Positions 34,276-45,279 of a stretch of 64,000 bases of DNA are shown piece after piece. Both the position numbers and the translations under genes were made by a program. The DNA is from Papio anubis. Taxonomy: Eukaryota; Chordata; Mammalia; Primates; Cercopithecidae. The first letter of the stretch is position 1, and the number at the start of each line of letters is the position of its first letter. The DNA lies in NCBI RefSeq assembly GCF_008728515.1, contig NC_044984.1, forward strand, positions 95,465,181 through 95,529,180. The letters run 5' to 3'. The notes under the pieces are model-generated. The model saw only the letters and a list, made by a program, of their open reading frames with translations. It did not search any database and was not told the origin of the DNA.

Positions 34276-35512
34276 TTTAAAACTATGTAGGGACTCTCTC
34301 ACTAACCGCAGCCCAAGGAACTGTCACTAGAAGAAAATGCAGCCTCTTCTGAAGATAAACTCCCAGATAAAAATGATCAACTACATAATAAAAGGAACCA
34401 CCAAGACAGAGAGTATGCAAATGAACTAATAAAAGAACTAGCACCCCAGTAATTCCAGATAATATCATAAAATTAAGGGGTTATAAATATGGTTAAAATT
34501 ATTGAAGTGATAAAATAATGACGGAAAATAATAATGAAAAAATCCAATATTATGAATAAAAGAATAGCAAATTTTGAAAAGAAGCATATCCAACTCTAGA
34601 AATGAAAAAAGTTAAGTCTCTGAAATGGAGAATTGTATGGACAAATTAATAGCAGATTTAGAAACAGCTGGGGGCGGAAATGAAAGAAAATAGCTGAGAA
34701 AATTGTCCAGGATGCATCACATAAATACGAAAAGATGGAAAAGATGAACCAAATTAGGAGATATGAAGGACAGGATTTAAAAGGAACAACGTACATCTAA
34801 CAGGAATTAAAGAGGCACAGAATTGAAAAAATATGGGAGAGGGGAAATATTCGAAGAGATAATTCCTAAAACATTTCCAATATTAAAGGTATGACTCTTT
34901 AGATTGAAGAAACAAAAGTCCCAAGGAGGAAATAAAAACAAATTCATACCCAGACTCACTGTGGCAAAACTAGATAAAAAGCATAATAAAGAGTAAATTT
35001 TAAATGCACTTACAAAGAAAAGAGAGATTACAGTTGCCCCTTGGAACAACACAGGTTTGAACTGGAAGGTTCCACTTTTACATGGATTTTTTTCAAATGA
35101 ATGCAGATCGAAAATACACCAAAAATGAAGTATTTGCAGGAGGTGAAACTTGCATATATGGAGAGTCAAATTTTTGTACACACGAGTTCTGCAGGGCTGA
35201 CTACAGGACTTGAGTATGCGCAAATTTTGGTTACGTTGGGAGTCCTAGAATGATTTATCCACATATATTGAAGGCTACTATATCTCCAAGGGGTAACAAC
35301 TAGGCAAACAGCAAACATCTCAACATCAGGAATAGACACCGAAAGATAATGGAAGAATATTTTAAAATATTGGGTGAACTATCAAACTGAAATTTGTTAA
35401 CCAGATAAGTTGTCATGTAAGAGTTAATCTAATATTTTCAGATTAACAAATTTTCTGAAAAATTTAGCAGAAAATTTGAAGTTTCTGGAAAATGTGTGAG
35501 AAAAATAATATT
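34276..35512 (+). repeat. HAL1/L1M fragment, split by a Tigger-type element
   Basis: AAAAGAACTAGCACCCCAGT and the ORF1-like run GAGAGGGGAAATATTCGAAG, then GATTGAAGAAACAAAAGTCC resemble old L1 5'/ORF1 text. After the insert at 35031-35281 the text resumes with ATCTCAACATCAGGAATAGA and ATAATGGAAGAATATTTTAA, the following part of the same type of element. Confidence 0.6.
35031..35281. repeat. TcMar-Tigger-type non-autonomous element
   Basis: It starts CAGTTGCCCCTTGGAACAAC and has ACAGGTTTGAACTGGAAGGT, GAAGTATTTGCAGGAGGTGA and ACTTGAGTATGCGCAAATTT, phrases of Tigger-family DNA transposons. The left end sits next to TA and the right end, near GGCTACTATA, is decayed. Confidence 0.65.
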
Positions 35513-35546
35513 AACAAAAACTGCAATACTTTTGCACCAACCTAAT
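35513..35546. repeat. Half of a MADE1 mariner element
   Basis: AACAAAAACTGCAATACTTT followed by TGCACCAACCTAATA is one terminal half of the 80-bp MADE1 palindrome. The other half is absent. Confidence 0.8.
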
Positions 35547-35930
35547 ACAAGAAAATTAGTAAGCCACTCAAATACCTTCCTTTCCCACAAATAACCAGCT
35601 ACTAATAGTCTATGGAACCCCAACATGAATAAAACAATAGTAGAAAGAGAAGGAGATGAAGACAATGATGAAGAAGGAGCAGAAGAAGGAGAAGAAAAGG
35701 ATAAATGGAATGGTTACAAATTGCTTATATTTTTAGTATCACTAATAACTCATAGATTTAATTTATTTTATTTTTAAGAACTTCTCTGGGTTGATAACTG
35801 TTACTGGAACCCAATAGGTCTGAAACTGAGCATCCTATCCTGCACCAAGTTTTCTATGGTAACCTACCTTATGAATGGCACCATGTCCACCCAAATGCCT
35901 AAGCAGAAAAACGTAAGTAATTTCTGACAT
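35547..35930. other. Intergenic stretch with a purine-rich run
   Basis: 35640-35705 is a GAA/AGG-rich simple-repeat-like tract. Nothing else recognised. Confidence 0.5.
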
Positions 35931-36560
35931 CTTTCTTCCCAATAATGTACCAAGTCCTGTCAATTCAATCCTCTCATATGTATCTATCTTTTTTCATCCT
36001 CACTACCACCATCATAATCTAGGCCACCATTTTCTCTCACAAGACTACAACACAGATTCCTAAATAGTCTCCTGATCCTCAGGCATACTCCCTTCCACCC
36101 ATCCATTCTTCACTTTATAGCTACGGTGAACTGAGCTTTCAGAAATCCAAATTTGATCATATCATATGTCTCTTCTTACAACTCTTCAATGGCTTCTTAT
36201 CCCCATAAGGATAAAGTCTAAAACCTCAACCATGACTTCCCACAATCTGGCTGGTGCCTATATACATACTCTTCTTATGCACCATGATTCCTCCATCCTC
36301 TAGGCTTTAGAGCATGTGGTTCCCTTTGGAAAGGAAAAACTTCTTCTTTTCCTTTCCTTTGCTTAGCTAATGATTATACATCTTTCAAATCTGAGCTTAT
36401 TCTTCACCTAGTCAGGAAATAACTGGATTGGGCCCCTTGTTGTACATTCCTGTTACTCCCTAGTATGATACTTATGTCACTTAGCACATGTTACAATGCT
36501 CCAATTGCAATACTTATCACACTGTGACCATGAAACAGTAAAAGAACTAACATATCTGAC
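35931..36560 (+). repeat. L2 LINE fragment, sense
   Basis: The text CATAATCTAGGCCACCATTT, CAATGGCTTCTTATCCCCAT, AGGATAAAGTCTAAAACCTC and CACAATCTGGCTGGTGCCTA follows L2, then TTAGCACATG and ATACTTATCACACTG near the 3' part. Degraded. Confidence 0.7.
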
Positions 36561-36633
36561 TCAATTTTTGTTTCAGGAGCCTTTACCCATTTCTGCTTGC
36601 AGGCTAGGATCATTTTAGAGCACGGAGATATGC

Positions 36634-37024
36634 TGAATTAGTCTATTCTTGCATTGCTATTAAATGTAAGAAACTACCTGAGACTGGGTAATTCATAAAG
36701 CAAAGAGGTTTAATTGGCTCATGATTCTGCAGACTGTACAGGAAGCATGTCTGGGGAGGCCTCAGGAAACTTACAATCATGGCAGAAGGCAAAGAGGAAG
36801 GAGGCACATCTTACATGGCTGGAGCAGGAGGGAAAAGAGCAAAAGGGTAAGTGCTACACACTTTTAAACAACCGGATCTTGTGAGAACTCACTCATTATC
36901 ACAAGAACAGCAATGGGGAAGTCCACCCCATGATTGAATCAACTTCCAGCAGGCTCCTTCTCCAACAGTAGGGATTACAATTCCACATGAGATTTGAGTG
37001 GGGACACAAATCCAAAGCATATCA
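36634..37024 (-). repeat. MaLR solo LTR (MST/MLT-like)
   Basis: TGAATTAGTCTATTCTTGCA at one end and ACACAAATCCAAAGCATATCA near the other, with CTGAGACTGGGTAATTCATA and TTACAATCATGGCAGAAGGC inside. It starts TG and ends CA. Flanks TATGC (36629-36633) and CATGC (37025-37029) make a near-perfect 5-bp target duplication. About 391 bp. Confidence 0.88.
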
Positions 37025-37039
37025 CATGCAAAGAAACAA

Positions 37040-37430
37040 TCATGTAGTTTTTGAAACTAACTCTGTGATTAAAAGGAAAGTATGTAAACAACTATGTTTC
37101 ATTAAAGATTTATAGGAGCACTGTGACCTGACCAAGGAAAAAGAAACTCTCAACCTCCTTAGACCCTTGTTGGTGCCCAGATGTCTGCAATTGTCAGTCA
37201 CCTCTTGATCCCACCCATCTTTCCTTCCCCCGCTCTTAACATAAAAATAATCTGCCATTTGTACTGACTTATGATGTTACTTTAGGACAACAGTTTACCA
37301 TCTTTTTGGTCTGCTGGCTCTCCAAATAAAGCTGCTTTTCCTCCCACCAACTCTCTTCTCTCTTTAGTTTAGTCTTCAAGTGGCAAGCAGGCACCTCTGT
37401 GTTCAGGTTACAACACTTTACTGTAACTAC
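37040..37430 (+). repeat. Possible ERV LTR (unassigned)
   Basis: The end has an LTR-like layout: TCTGCTGGCTCTCCAAATAA with an AATAAA signal, then pyrimidine-rich text and AGTGGCAAGCAGGCACC. I cannot name the family, and no target duplication was found. Confidence 0.35.
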
Positions 37431-37754
37431 TTGTATTTTGCCCATTTTCTGTATTAAACAATAAACTCAGTGATGGTAGCGATGAGTCTCTTATTTATTA
37501 CAATATTACTAATATTATTGGTAATGGATGACATGACTAACTACAAGGCAACAAAGTTTCCCTAACATTAAATCTGAGAATTACACACATCTAGTCACAG
37601 GCTGGTGTCAAGACGCCAAGCATCCCTATGGAAGCAGGCTCTTTTTATCACTAACCCTTATCTCATGACCAAAAGCAAGTATTCCAATTTGTGTTGAGTG
37701 CCTTCCATGTTCTACATCTACTAGAGAAATTACTGAACAGAACCAGCAAAAATC
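37431..37754. other. Intergenic stretch, unassigned
   Basis: No gene; AATAAACTCAGTGATGGTAG near 37459 may belong to an L2-like tail. Confidence 0.4.
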
Positions 37755-38745
37755 CTGACCTCTTGGAGTTTTTATTTTATTGGGGAATGACATACAACAA
37801 ACAAATAAAATATAGTGTGTTCACTAATAATAGAGACAGGAGAGAAAGCAAGCAAGGGGGATAGGTGTGTGGAGGAAGGAAGTTGCAATTTTAAATAGAG
37901 ATCAGAGAATACCTCACCTAGAAGATGACATCTGAATAAAGACCTGTAGGAGCTGAAAGGGTGAGCCAAATGGATATTGAGTAGGATGTTGTAAGCAATG
38001 CACATGACCATGAGGTAGGAACATGTTTTTAGGGAATGGCAAGGCCTGGCATGGAGTAATAGAGGTAAAAGAGATCATGGGAGGAAGGGGTTGGAAGGCA
38101 TAGATCATGCATATTCTTTAAGCAGGCGGATGCCAAAGAGAAATGGAAGTAGAAAGGAATAAGATATACATGTCTGATTCCTCTCAGACTTACTGATCAC
38201 AAAAAGTCACTTCCTGTTTACATAGGGAAAGTAGGCAGGAAAGGGGCAGAGAGAGAGATACAGAAAGTTACTCTAATGGACAGTTCATCCACCCAGATGG
38301 AAACATCAGGAATAGAGACTATGTGCCACCTAAGAGATACCTGTGTACATTCATACATGTACAGTACATCAAAATGACTAGAGCTAGAGGTAAGTATAAG
38401 GTCATGATCCCTCATGGAAAGTGTCAAGAGTTAGAGAAGTGATAGGTAAGCTGGGTTCTAACAACTGAGCAGGTGTTTTTCAAACAAAGATCTGAGAAGT
38501 AGACAGAGGATGGGTAGCCTAGACAAAGAAGATAGCATGTAAAATAACAAGAAAGGAAGAAAGTGGGTGGTATATTTAGCACATATGGGAAGCTCGATGT
38601 GACAAGCCTACGTAACATGTGAAGGAGGATACCAATAAATACTTCTGAGAAGCCCATCAGGCTAAGGGACGGGGCTTTTATTCTGTAGTCATAGAGATCT
38701 TCAAGCAGAGGAGTGAATCATCAGATTTGGTTTCCAAAGAGACAA
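37755..38745 (-). repeat. L2 LINE, antisense
   Basis: GGAGTTTTTATTTTATTGGG, AGAATACCTCACCTAGAAGA, GAGCCAAATGGATATTGAGT and the ATTCTGTAGTCATAGAGATC region follow complement L2 over about 1 kb. The open frames at 37772-38657 are within it and are not genes. Confidence 0.65.
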
Positions 38746-38756
38746 CTGTGGACTGA

Positions 38757-40735
38757 AACAGTAGTTTTCAAAGTGTGACTCCCAGACCAGAAGCACCATC
38801 ATCCTCAGGAAAATTTTGAGCAAGATAAATTCTTTTTTATTTATTTATTTATTTATTTTTATTATTGTACTTTAAGTTCTAGGGTACATGTGGATAACAT
38901 GCAGGTTTGTTACATATGTATACTTGTGCCATGTTGGCATGCTGCACCCATCAACTCGTCATTTACATCAGGTATAACTCCCAGTGCAATCCCTCCCCGC
39001 TCCACCTCCTCATTAGATAGGCCCCGTGTGCGTGATGTTCCTCCTTCCTGAGTCCAAGTGGATACAGTCTGAAGTTCTATGAGTGAGAACAAACATGGGA
39101 AGCTAGCTCTTCAAGCTCTTGTGATAGCTTGTTGAGAATGATGGTTTCCAGCTGCATCCATGTCCCTTTAAGCAAAGGACACAAATCATCCTTTTTATGG
39201 CTGCATAATTCCATATGGTATATATGTGCCATCCTTTAATCCAGTCTGTCAGATGGACATTTGGGTTGATTCCAAGTCTTTGCTATTGTGAATAGTGCCG
39301 CACAAACACAGCCTTACAGCATGATTTATAATCCTTTGGGTATATACCAGTAATGATGGCTGGGTCATAATGGTACTTCTAGATCTAGATCCTTTGAGGA
39401 ATCGCCATACTACTTTTCCATAACCATTCACATTGCTTCAAAGAGAGAATGAAATACCTAGGGAATTTACTAGGATTCAAAGGACCTCTTCAAGGAGAAC
39501 TACAAACCACTGCTCAGTGAAATAAAAGAGAGACACAAACAAATGGAAGAAATACACCATGCCTTTTGGATAGGAAGAATCATCGTAAACGCCGCTACTG
39601 CCCATGCAATTAGATAATGCTTATCCCCATCGCTACCAATGACTCTTCTTCACAGAATTGAAAAACTGCTGAAGTTCATATGAACCAAAGAGCCCGTGAC
39701 TGCCAAGACAATCCTAAGCCAAAAGAACAAAGCTGGAGGCATCACGCCTACCTGACTTCAAACTATACTACAAGGCTACAGTAATTCAAAACAGCATTGG
39801 TACCAAAACAGAGAGATATAGACCACCTACAGAGAGTCCTCAGAAATAAGTCTTCAATATTACTCCAGCAGCCATCTGATCTTGACAAAACCTCAGAAAA
39901 ACAAGAAATGGGAAAGGTTTCCTATTTAATAAATGCGCTGGGAAAATCTTCACAGCTATCAGTAGAAAGCTGAACTGATCCCTTCCTATCTTTATATTAA
40001 AATTAATTCAAGATGGATTAGAGACTTAAATGTTAGACCTAATACCATAAAAACCCCAAAGAAAACCTAGTAATACCTTATCAGGACATAGGCTACGGAC
40101 AAGGGACTTCATGTCTAAAACACCAAAGCAATGGCAACAAAAGCCAAAATTGACAACAGGGATCTAATTAAACTAAAGAGCTTCTTGCACAGCAAAAGAA
40201 ACATCATCAGAGTGAATAGGTAAATCCTATAGGATGGAGAAAATTTTTAATCTACTCTATCTGACAAAGGGCTAATATCCAGAACCCAGAAGAACCTGCC
40301 AAAAACAAATTTAGAAGAAAAACAAACAACCCCATCGGGGTGCAAAAGGATATGAACAGACATTTCTCAAAAAGAGGACATTCACATACAGCCAACAGAC
40401 ACATGAAAATGCTCATCATCACTGGCCATCAGAGGCAACTAAAAGCACAATGAGATACCATCTCACACCAGTTAGAATGGCAATCATTAAAAAGTCAGGA
40501 AACAACAGGTGCTGGAGAGGATGTGGAGAAATAGGAACACTTTTACACTGTTGGTGGGATTGTAAACTAGTTCAACCATTATGGAAAACAGTATGGTGAG
40601 CAAGGTAAATTCTTAGGACCCAGCTGAGAGCTGTTAAATCAGACACTCCGGGGTGAAGCCCAGAAATCTGTGTTTTAACCAGCCCCTCCAGGTGCTTCTG
40701 ATGAACACTGAAGTTTGAGAAGCTCTAGAATAGAA
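38757..40735. repeat. MER5A element split by an L1 insertion
   Basis: The left part (38757-38834) has CAGTAGTTTTCAAAGTGTGA and CTCCCAGACCAGAAGCACCA; the right part (40615-40735) has GAAGCCCAGAAATCTGTGTT, TTAACCAGCCCCTCCAGGTG and GAAGTTTGAGAAGCTCTAGA. They join into one MER5A copy across the L1 at 38835-40597. Confidence 0.85.
38835..40597 (-). repeat. 5'-inverted, truncated L1
   Basis: The left portion (38835 to about 39421) is the reversed L1 3' end beginning with a TTTA-rich run, GTACTTTAAGTTCTAGGGTA. The right portion (about 39422-40597) is L1 ORF2 in sense (TACCTAGG, AGGAGAACTACAAACCACTG, GCCAAGACAATCCTAAGCC). The two halves meet at nearly the same L1 position. A 17-bp target duplication with one mismatch, GAGCAAGATAAATTCTT / GAGCAAGGTAAATTCTT, flanks the whole (38818-38834, 40598-40614). 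Many small indels make it clearly dead. Confidence 0.92.
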
Positions 40736-41415
40736 TGAGCAAAGCCCAGTGACAGACCAGATCCTAATCCAGAAGAGAATAAAGGTCTGGCTTTGGAAAG
40801 TTGAGGAGAGCAGAAATGGAGAGAATCCTGAATCCTTGACGCACACGTGTGAGTAGGTAAGGGGTAAAAGAAGCCTTTTTCAATGAAGAAGGGAATAACA
40901 AATATGTGATTGCAAAATGGGAATGAGTAACAAAGCTGACAACTTCAAAATATTCTTTCTTTGATGAATTTAAATGATAGAGACCTGATTTGACCTTCAA
41001 AGTGAAAGGTTATGCCAAATTTCCTGTATATGGAAAATCTGCATTTTGCCTAACCAAGACTTGAATAGGTAGGAAGTAAGTAGGTGCTTTAAATGAGATG
41101 ACCAAAGGCAGAACAGACAAGTGGAAACTTCAGGCTAGGGGAAACGCTGGCAACTGCTTCTTTGATATGTGGCTCCAAATTGGGTGATTGGGTATAAACA
41201 TGGTCATCTTTGGCACCTAAGTTCTCTAGCTTAGTTGTCCACTTAATTTTATACCCCACAAGCAAAACTACAGCTTTGAGATATAAAATAGAATTTTAAA
41301 ACTTCAAATTGATATTTTTTCAAGACAAAGAAAAAACACTCAGGTTAAGAACTTCTGTTTCTATTTTAAAGTCCTGATATTATCAACAATTAACTTGGAC
41401 TAACTTTTAAAAGAT
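40736..41415. other. Intergenic stretch, unassigned
   Basis: No gene; text at 40741-41100 could be diverged L2. AT-rich. No RNA gene seen. Confidence 0.45.
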
Positions 41416-41738
41416 TAAATTACCCCAGTTAAAAATCGGATTGGAACAACTATTGGGTATCTGCCTAAAGGAAAAGAAGTCAATATGTCAAAAAGACACC
41501 TGTTCACACAGGTTTATCGCAGCACAATTCATAATTGCAAAGATATGGAATCCACCTAAGTGCCTATCAACCGATGAATGGATAAAAAATGTGATATACA
41601 CACAGACACACACACCATGGAGTACTACTCAGGCATAAAAAAGAATGAAATAATGTATTTTGCAGCAACTTAGATGGAACTGGAGGCTATTAGTCTAAGT
41701 GACATAAGTCAGGAATGGAAAAGCAAATATCACATGTA
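41416..41738 (+). repeat. L1 3' fragment, cut by an Alu
   Basis: CCTAAGTGCCTATCAACCGA, GGAGTACTACTCAGGCATAA and CTTAGATGGAACTGGAGGCT are L1 3' text that stops at the Alu's poly-T. The downstream remainder of the L1 is not found after the Alu. Confidence 0.85.
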
Positions 41739-41740
41739 CC

Positions 41741-41992
41741 TTTTTTTTTGAGATGGAATCTCGCTCTGTTGCCCAGGCTGGAATGCAGTGGTATGATCTC
41801 AGCTCACCACAACCCCCACCTCCCAGGTTCAAATGATTCTCCTGCCTCAGCCTCCCAAATAGCTGGGACTGCAGGTGTGCACCATCATACCCAGCTAATT
41901 TTTGTATTTTTAGTAGAGACGGGGTTACACTATGTTGGCTGCGCTGGTCTTGAACTCCTGACCTCATGATCCACCTACCTCTGCCTCCCAAA
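41741..41992 (-). repeat. Alu, antisense, 5' truncated
   Basis: T9, GAGATGGAATCTCGCTCTGT to CTACCTCTGCCTCCCAAA, lacking the usual last ~40 bases (the Alu 5' end). No target duplication is visible. Confidence 0.93.
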
Positions 41993-42960
41993 TTATATTT
42001 TTCTTTAAAGTTTACATTCCCTCTATCTGAATAATCCTGCTGACTCCTAAATATATTTTAACATTTCCATGACACATATTTTTAAGAGAAGGTACTATCT
42101 CTACATCATGATATTGCAAATTAACAGCTCTATTTTTTAAAAAACTGGCAAACGACTTTTGTCTCAAACTTTGATTCCCAATCATACTGAAATATTAAAT
42201 AACACTATTTGAGTTAGTAAAGTGCTATTTTGCCAAAGAGCTCAACCTGATCTTTTCTACTGACATTGTTTCTGTGAGGTAGGTAGGAACTTAGTGCTAT
42301 GTACCATTGTTAGAGGAGATTAGGGGTCAATTCAAGGGTATACAACTTGTCAACAGTAAAACAGACATTGACACACAACTTCTGTGGCTTTTCCCGCACT
42401 GGTGTTTTTATCATTCAAAATAACTAAGAGTAGCAGATTATGTGATTTATGTGACAATGGATTAACATTTTACTCTTATTTGGTTTTATCCAAAAATTTA
42501 GAAATTAAGATAAATTATTTTTAGTTAATAATATTACATTGCTTTCTTAAGAATTCTATCTGGCATTCTCATATGTTTATAAAACTAAAATATTGATAGT
42601 TCTAAATGTCACAAAAATATACTTTGTCTAAAGGAAAATGAACAAGAACAGAAACATCATGTTTCTCATTAAGAACACATGGTGTAACTCCCCGGCAATC
42701 AGGTAAGACAAAAAGTTAAGTGACCTGACTTTGATTTCCAAAACTGAAGCACTTTACACACATGTGCATTTAGAATTATTAAACAAATAACCATAGTTCA
42801 AAACACATTCATGTAAAACAAACAATATATCTTTCTACTTTTTAAAACATTGTAGAAAGACTCCCAAAAATTTGGTATTTGCTTACAAATATAGTGATTT
42901 TAAAATAACATATATCCACATAAGAAATATATGAATATATAATTTATTTTTCTTATTTAA
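41993..42960. other. Intergenic stretch, AT-rich, unassigned
   Basis: No gene or confident repeat. 42170-42440 resembles a diverged MIR/L2 (GTGAGGTAGGTAGGAACTTA). Confidence 0.45.
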
Positions 42961-42964
42961 TTTT

Positions 42965-43166
42965 ATTTATTTATTTTGAGACAGGGCTCCATCACCCAGG
43001 CTGGAGTACAGTCACATAATCACAGCTCACTGCAGCCTCGACCTCCTGGCTCAAGCAATCTTCCCACCTCAGCCTCCTCAGTAGCTGGGACTACAGACAC
43101 ACACCACCGTGCCCGGCTAATTCTTGTATTTTTTGTAGAGATGGAGTTTCATCACATTGCCCAGGT
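42965..43166 (-). repeat. AluJ fragment, antisense
   Basis: TTTTGAGACAGGGCTCCATC through CACATTGCCCAGG, ending abruptly mid-element. The divergence and the CTCACTGCAGCCTCGACCTC text indicate AluJ. Confidence 0.9.
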
Positions 43167-43202
43167 TTATGTAGTCAATTTAAATGTTATATAAATCTCT
43201 CT

Positions 43203-43505
43203 CTTTTTTTTTTTTTCAGAGACAAGATTTCACTCTGTTACCCAGGCTGGAGTGCAGTGGTGTAATCATAGCTCACTGCAGCCTCGAAATCCTGGGCTCA
43301 AGCTATCCTCCCACCTCAGCTTCCCTAGTAACTGGGACTACAAGTATGTGGCAACATGCCTAGCTAAGATTGATTGACTGATTGATTTCTAGAGATGAGG
43401 TCTAACTATGTTCCCAGGATGGACTTAAACTCCTGGCCTCAAGTAATCTTCCTGCCTCAGCCTCCCAAATGTTGGGATTACAAGCATGAGCCACCATGCC
43501 CAGCC
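43203..43505 (-). repeat. AluJ, antisense, full length
   Basis: T-rich run, AGAGACAAGATTTCACTCTG to CCACCATGCCCAGCC. It contains a small GATTGATTGACTGATTGATT duplication in the middle linker (43369-43388). Confidence 0.92.
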
Positions 43506-44570
43506 ATTTTTTTTTTAATTTCTTAACATTGTCAGTTAGCAACCTCTAAATATACAGGGTATGATTACCTAAATAACACGTATCAGAAAATAAGCATAAA
43601 ATTATTTAATCATAAAAACATTTGTATGTACCTAAATGTTTCTCTTATGTTTCTAAAAAAATTGAAAAGCTTAAAAAAGAACTTTTAAACAGTATCTAAT
43701 GTGGAAACTGTACAAAAAATAAGTTATTGATGAAATCCTATAACCAAACTCTTAGCTGGGAACATAGCAAAATAAACAGCTAAGCAACTTTGAAACTGCT
43801 ACTTAAAAATTTTAAAACACGGAACAAAGCATTTTTTGAGTCCAGACATTAAAAAAAAAAAAAACATAGCATTTGCCTATATAATTTAGCTCTTTAACTG
43901 GATAAATACACTAACATTTCAAAATTTCTAGGCATATGTATCTTTAAGTTTAATTGATTGCAAATTAGTTGACCTTCAAAAGTTCAACTTAATAGCATTA
44001 AGTGCAGTCATCTAACTCCATGGAGCTTAACCATTATGAAGAATATTCTTGGATCATCAAATCCATAAGTACCTACATCAAGTATATGTTAGTACCAAGC
44101 TAATGGGAGTTCATAATTTATAGTCTGGGACTTGATAAGCCAGGATTGGGGGTGGCATGATTCACTTGAGTGTCTTGAGACATATCCAAGCCCAGGGCAA
44201 TAAACGGAAAATTATGAAGACAAGCTCAGGTAGAGTGCACAACAAAACCCAAGTTGATAGATCAGAAACTGGGCATGCAGATAAAAATAAAGACAGTATC
44301 AGCAGCCGAAGTCCAGAAACTCTAGAAAACAAGCCAAAAGGCACAAGAATTAATGAACAGCACCAAGAAGACTTTGATCATTGGGTCCATGGTCTTTCGC
44401 AGACAGAATGCTTGTTGATTACTACCTTCCTGATCCAGAATCAGTTTGCAGGTTAGTATATGCCCTGGGCTAATGGGGAAATAAAAAGCAAAGATCCAGA
44501 CAACACAGACCTGTTACCTCATTGCTCCCTAAGAATGGTGTATGTGGTAGGAGGGTAAAAAGCTCTTTTC
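43506..44570. other. AT-rich stretch downstream of SLC5A8
   Basis: No confident repeat. It could hold the distal SLC5A8 3' UTR: TTTAAT (ATTAAA on the - strand) occurs near 43597 and 43950. A chance-like + strand frame lies at 44157-44456. Confidence 0.4.
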
Positions 44571-44871
44571 TTTTTTTTTTTTTTTTTCTGAGACGGAGTC
44601 TCGCTCTGTCGCCCAGGCTGGAGTGCAGTGGCTGGATCTCAGCTCACTGCAAGCTCTGCCTCCTGGGTTTACGCCATTCTCCTGCCTCAGCCTCACGAGT
44701 AGCTGGGACTACAGGCGCCAGCCACCTCGCCTGGCTAGATTTTTGTATTTTTTAGTAGAGACGGGGTTTCACCGTGTTAGCCAGGATGGTCTCGAACTCC
44801 TGACCTCGTGATCCGCCCATCTCAGCCTCCCAAAGTGCTGGGATTACAGGCTTGAGCCACCGCGCCCGGCC
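44571..44871 (-). repeat. AluY, monkey-type variant, antisense
   Basis: T-run, GAGACGGAGTCTCGCTCTGT to CACCGCGCCCGGCC. A perfect 14-bp target duplication AAAAAGCTCTTTTC lies at 44557-44570 and 44872-44885. The text GGCTGGATCTCAGCTC reads on the other strand as GAGATCCAGCC, one step from the AluYR-type GAGATCCGGCC. It lies about 400 bp past the SLC5A8 stop in transcript direction and is in the sense direction of that gene, possibly inside the 3' UTR. Confidence 0.93.
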
Positions 44872-44885
44872 AAAAAGCTCTTTTC

Positions 44886-45279
44886 AAGATGAATTATGAT
44901 TTCGGCAATCTTCCAAACTTATATGCTAGCACCAAGGCATGGAAAATATTTTCAATAATACCCAAATTTAAGAATATACTGTTGACAATCAAATACATGT
45001 GCATAGCCTTTCAGCGTCTATGTAGTTATAATTTTCACAATTACAGCTTCATTGAAATAAAGGAAAGAGAGGGAAATGTCAATGCCAAAATTCTAAACTC
45101 CAGAGTAACATCAATTAATGATGTAGTAAGTGAAGATAGTCCAGACTTTGTTTTAACAAAACCTTATCCCCCAAACACTCATGATACAACACACACACAC
45201 AAAGAAAACCTGATCCAATTATCTTAGAAAACATATAAAATTGAAACATCATTTAAGGGCATCTAATATCAGAGCTGCT
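44886..45279 (-). other. SLC5A8: Proximal SLC5A8 3' UTR
   Basis: This follows the SLC5A8 stop on the - strand. No repeat is seen, and a short (CA)6 run lies at 45190-45201. No AATAAA is seen on the - strand within this interval, so the UTR probably continues through or beyond the Alu. Confidence 0.55.

Noticed and set aside
35513..35546. A miR-548-type microRNA gene
   Set aside because: Only one arm of the MADE1 palindrome is present, so no hairpin precursor can form.
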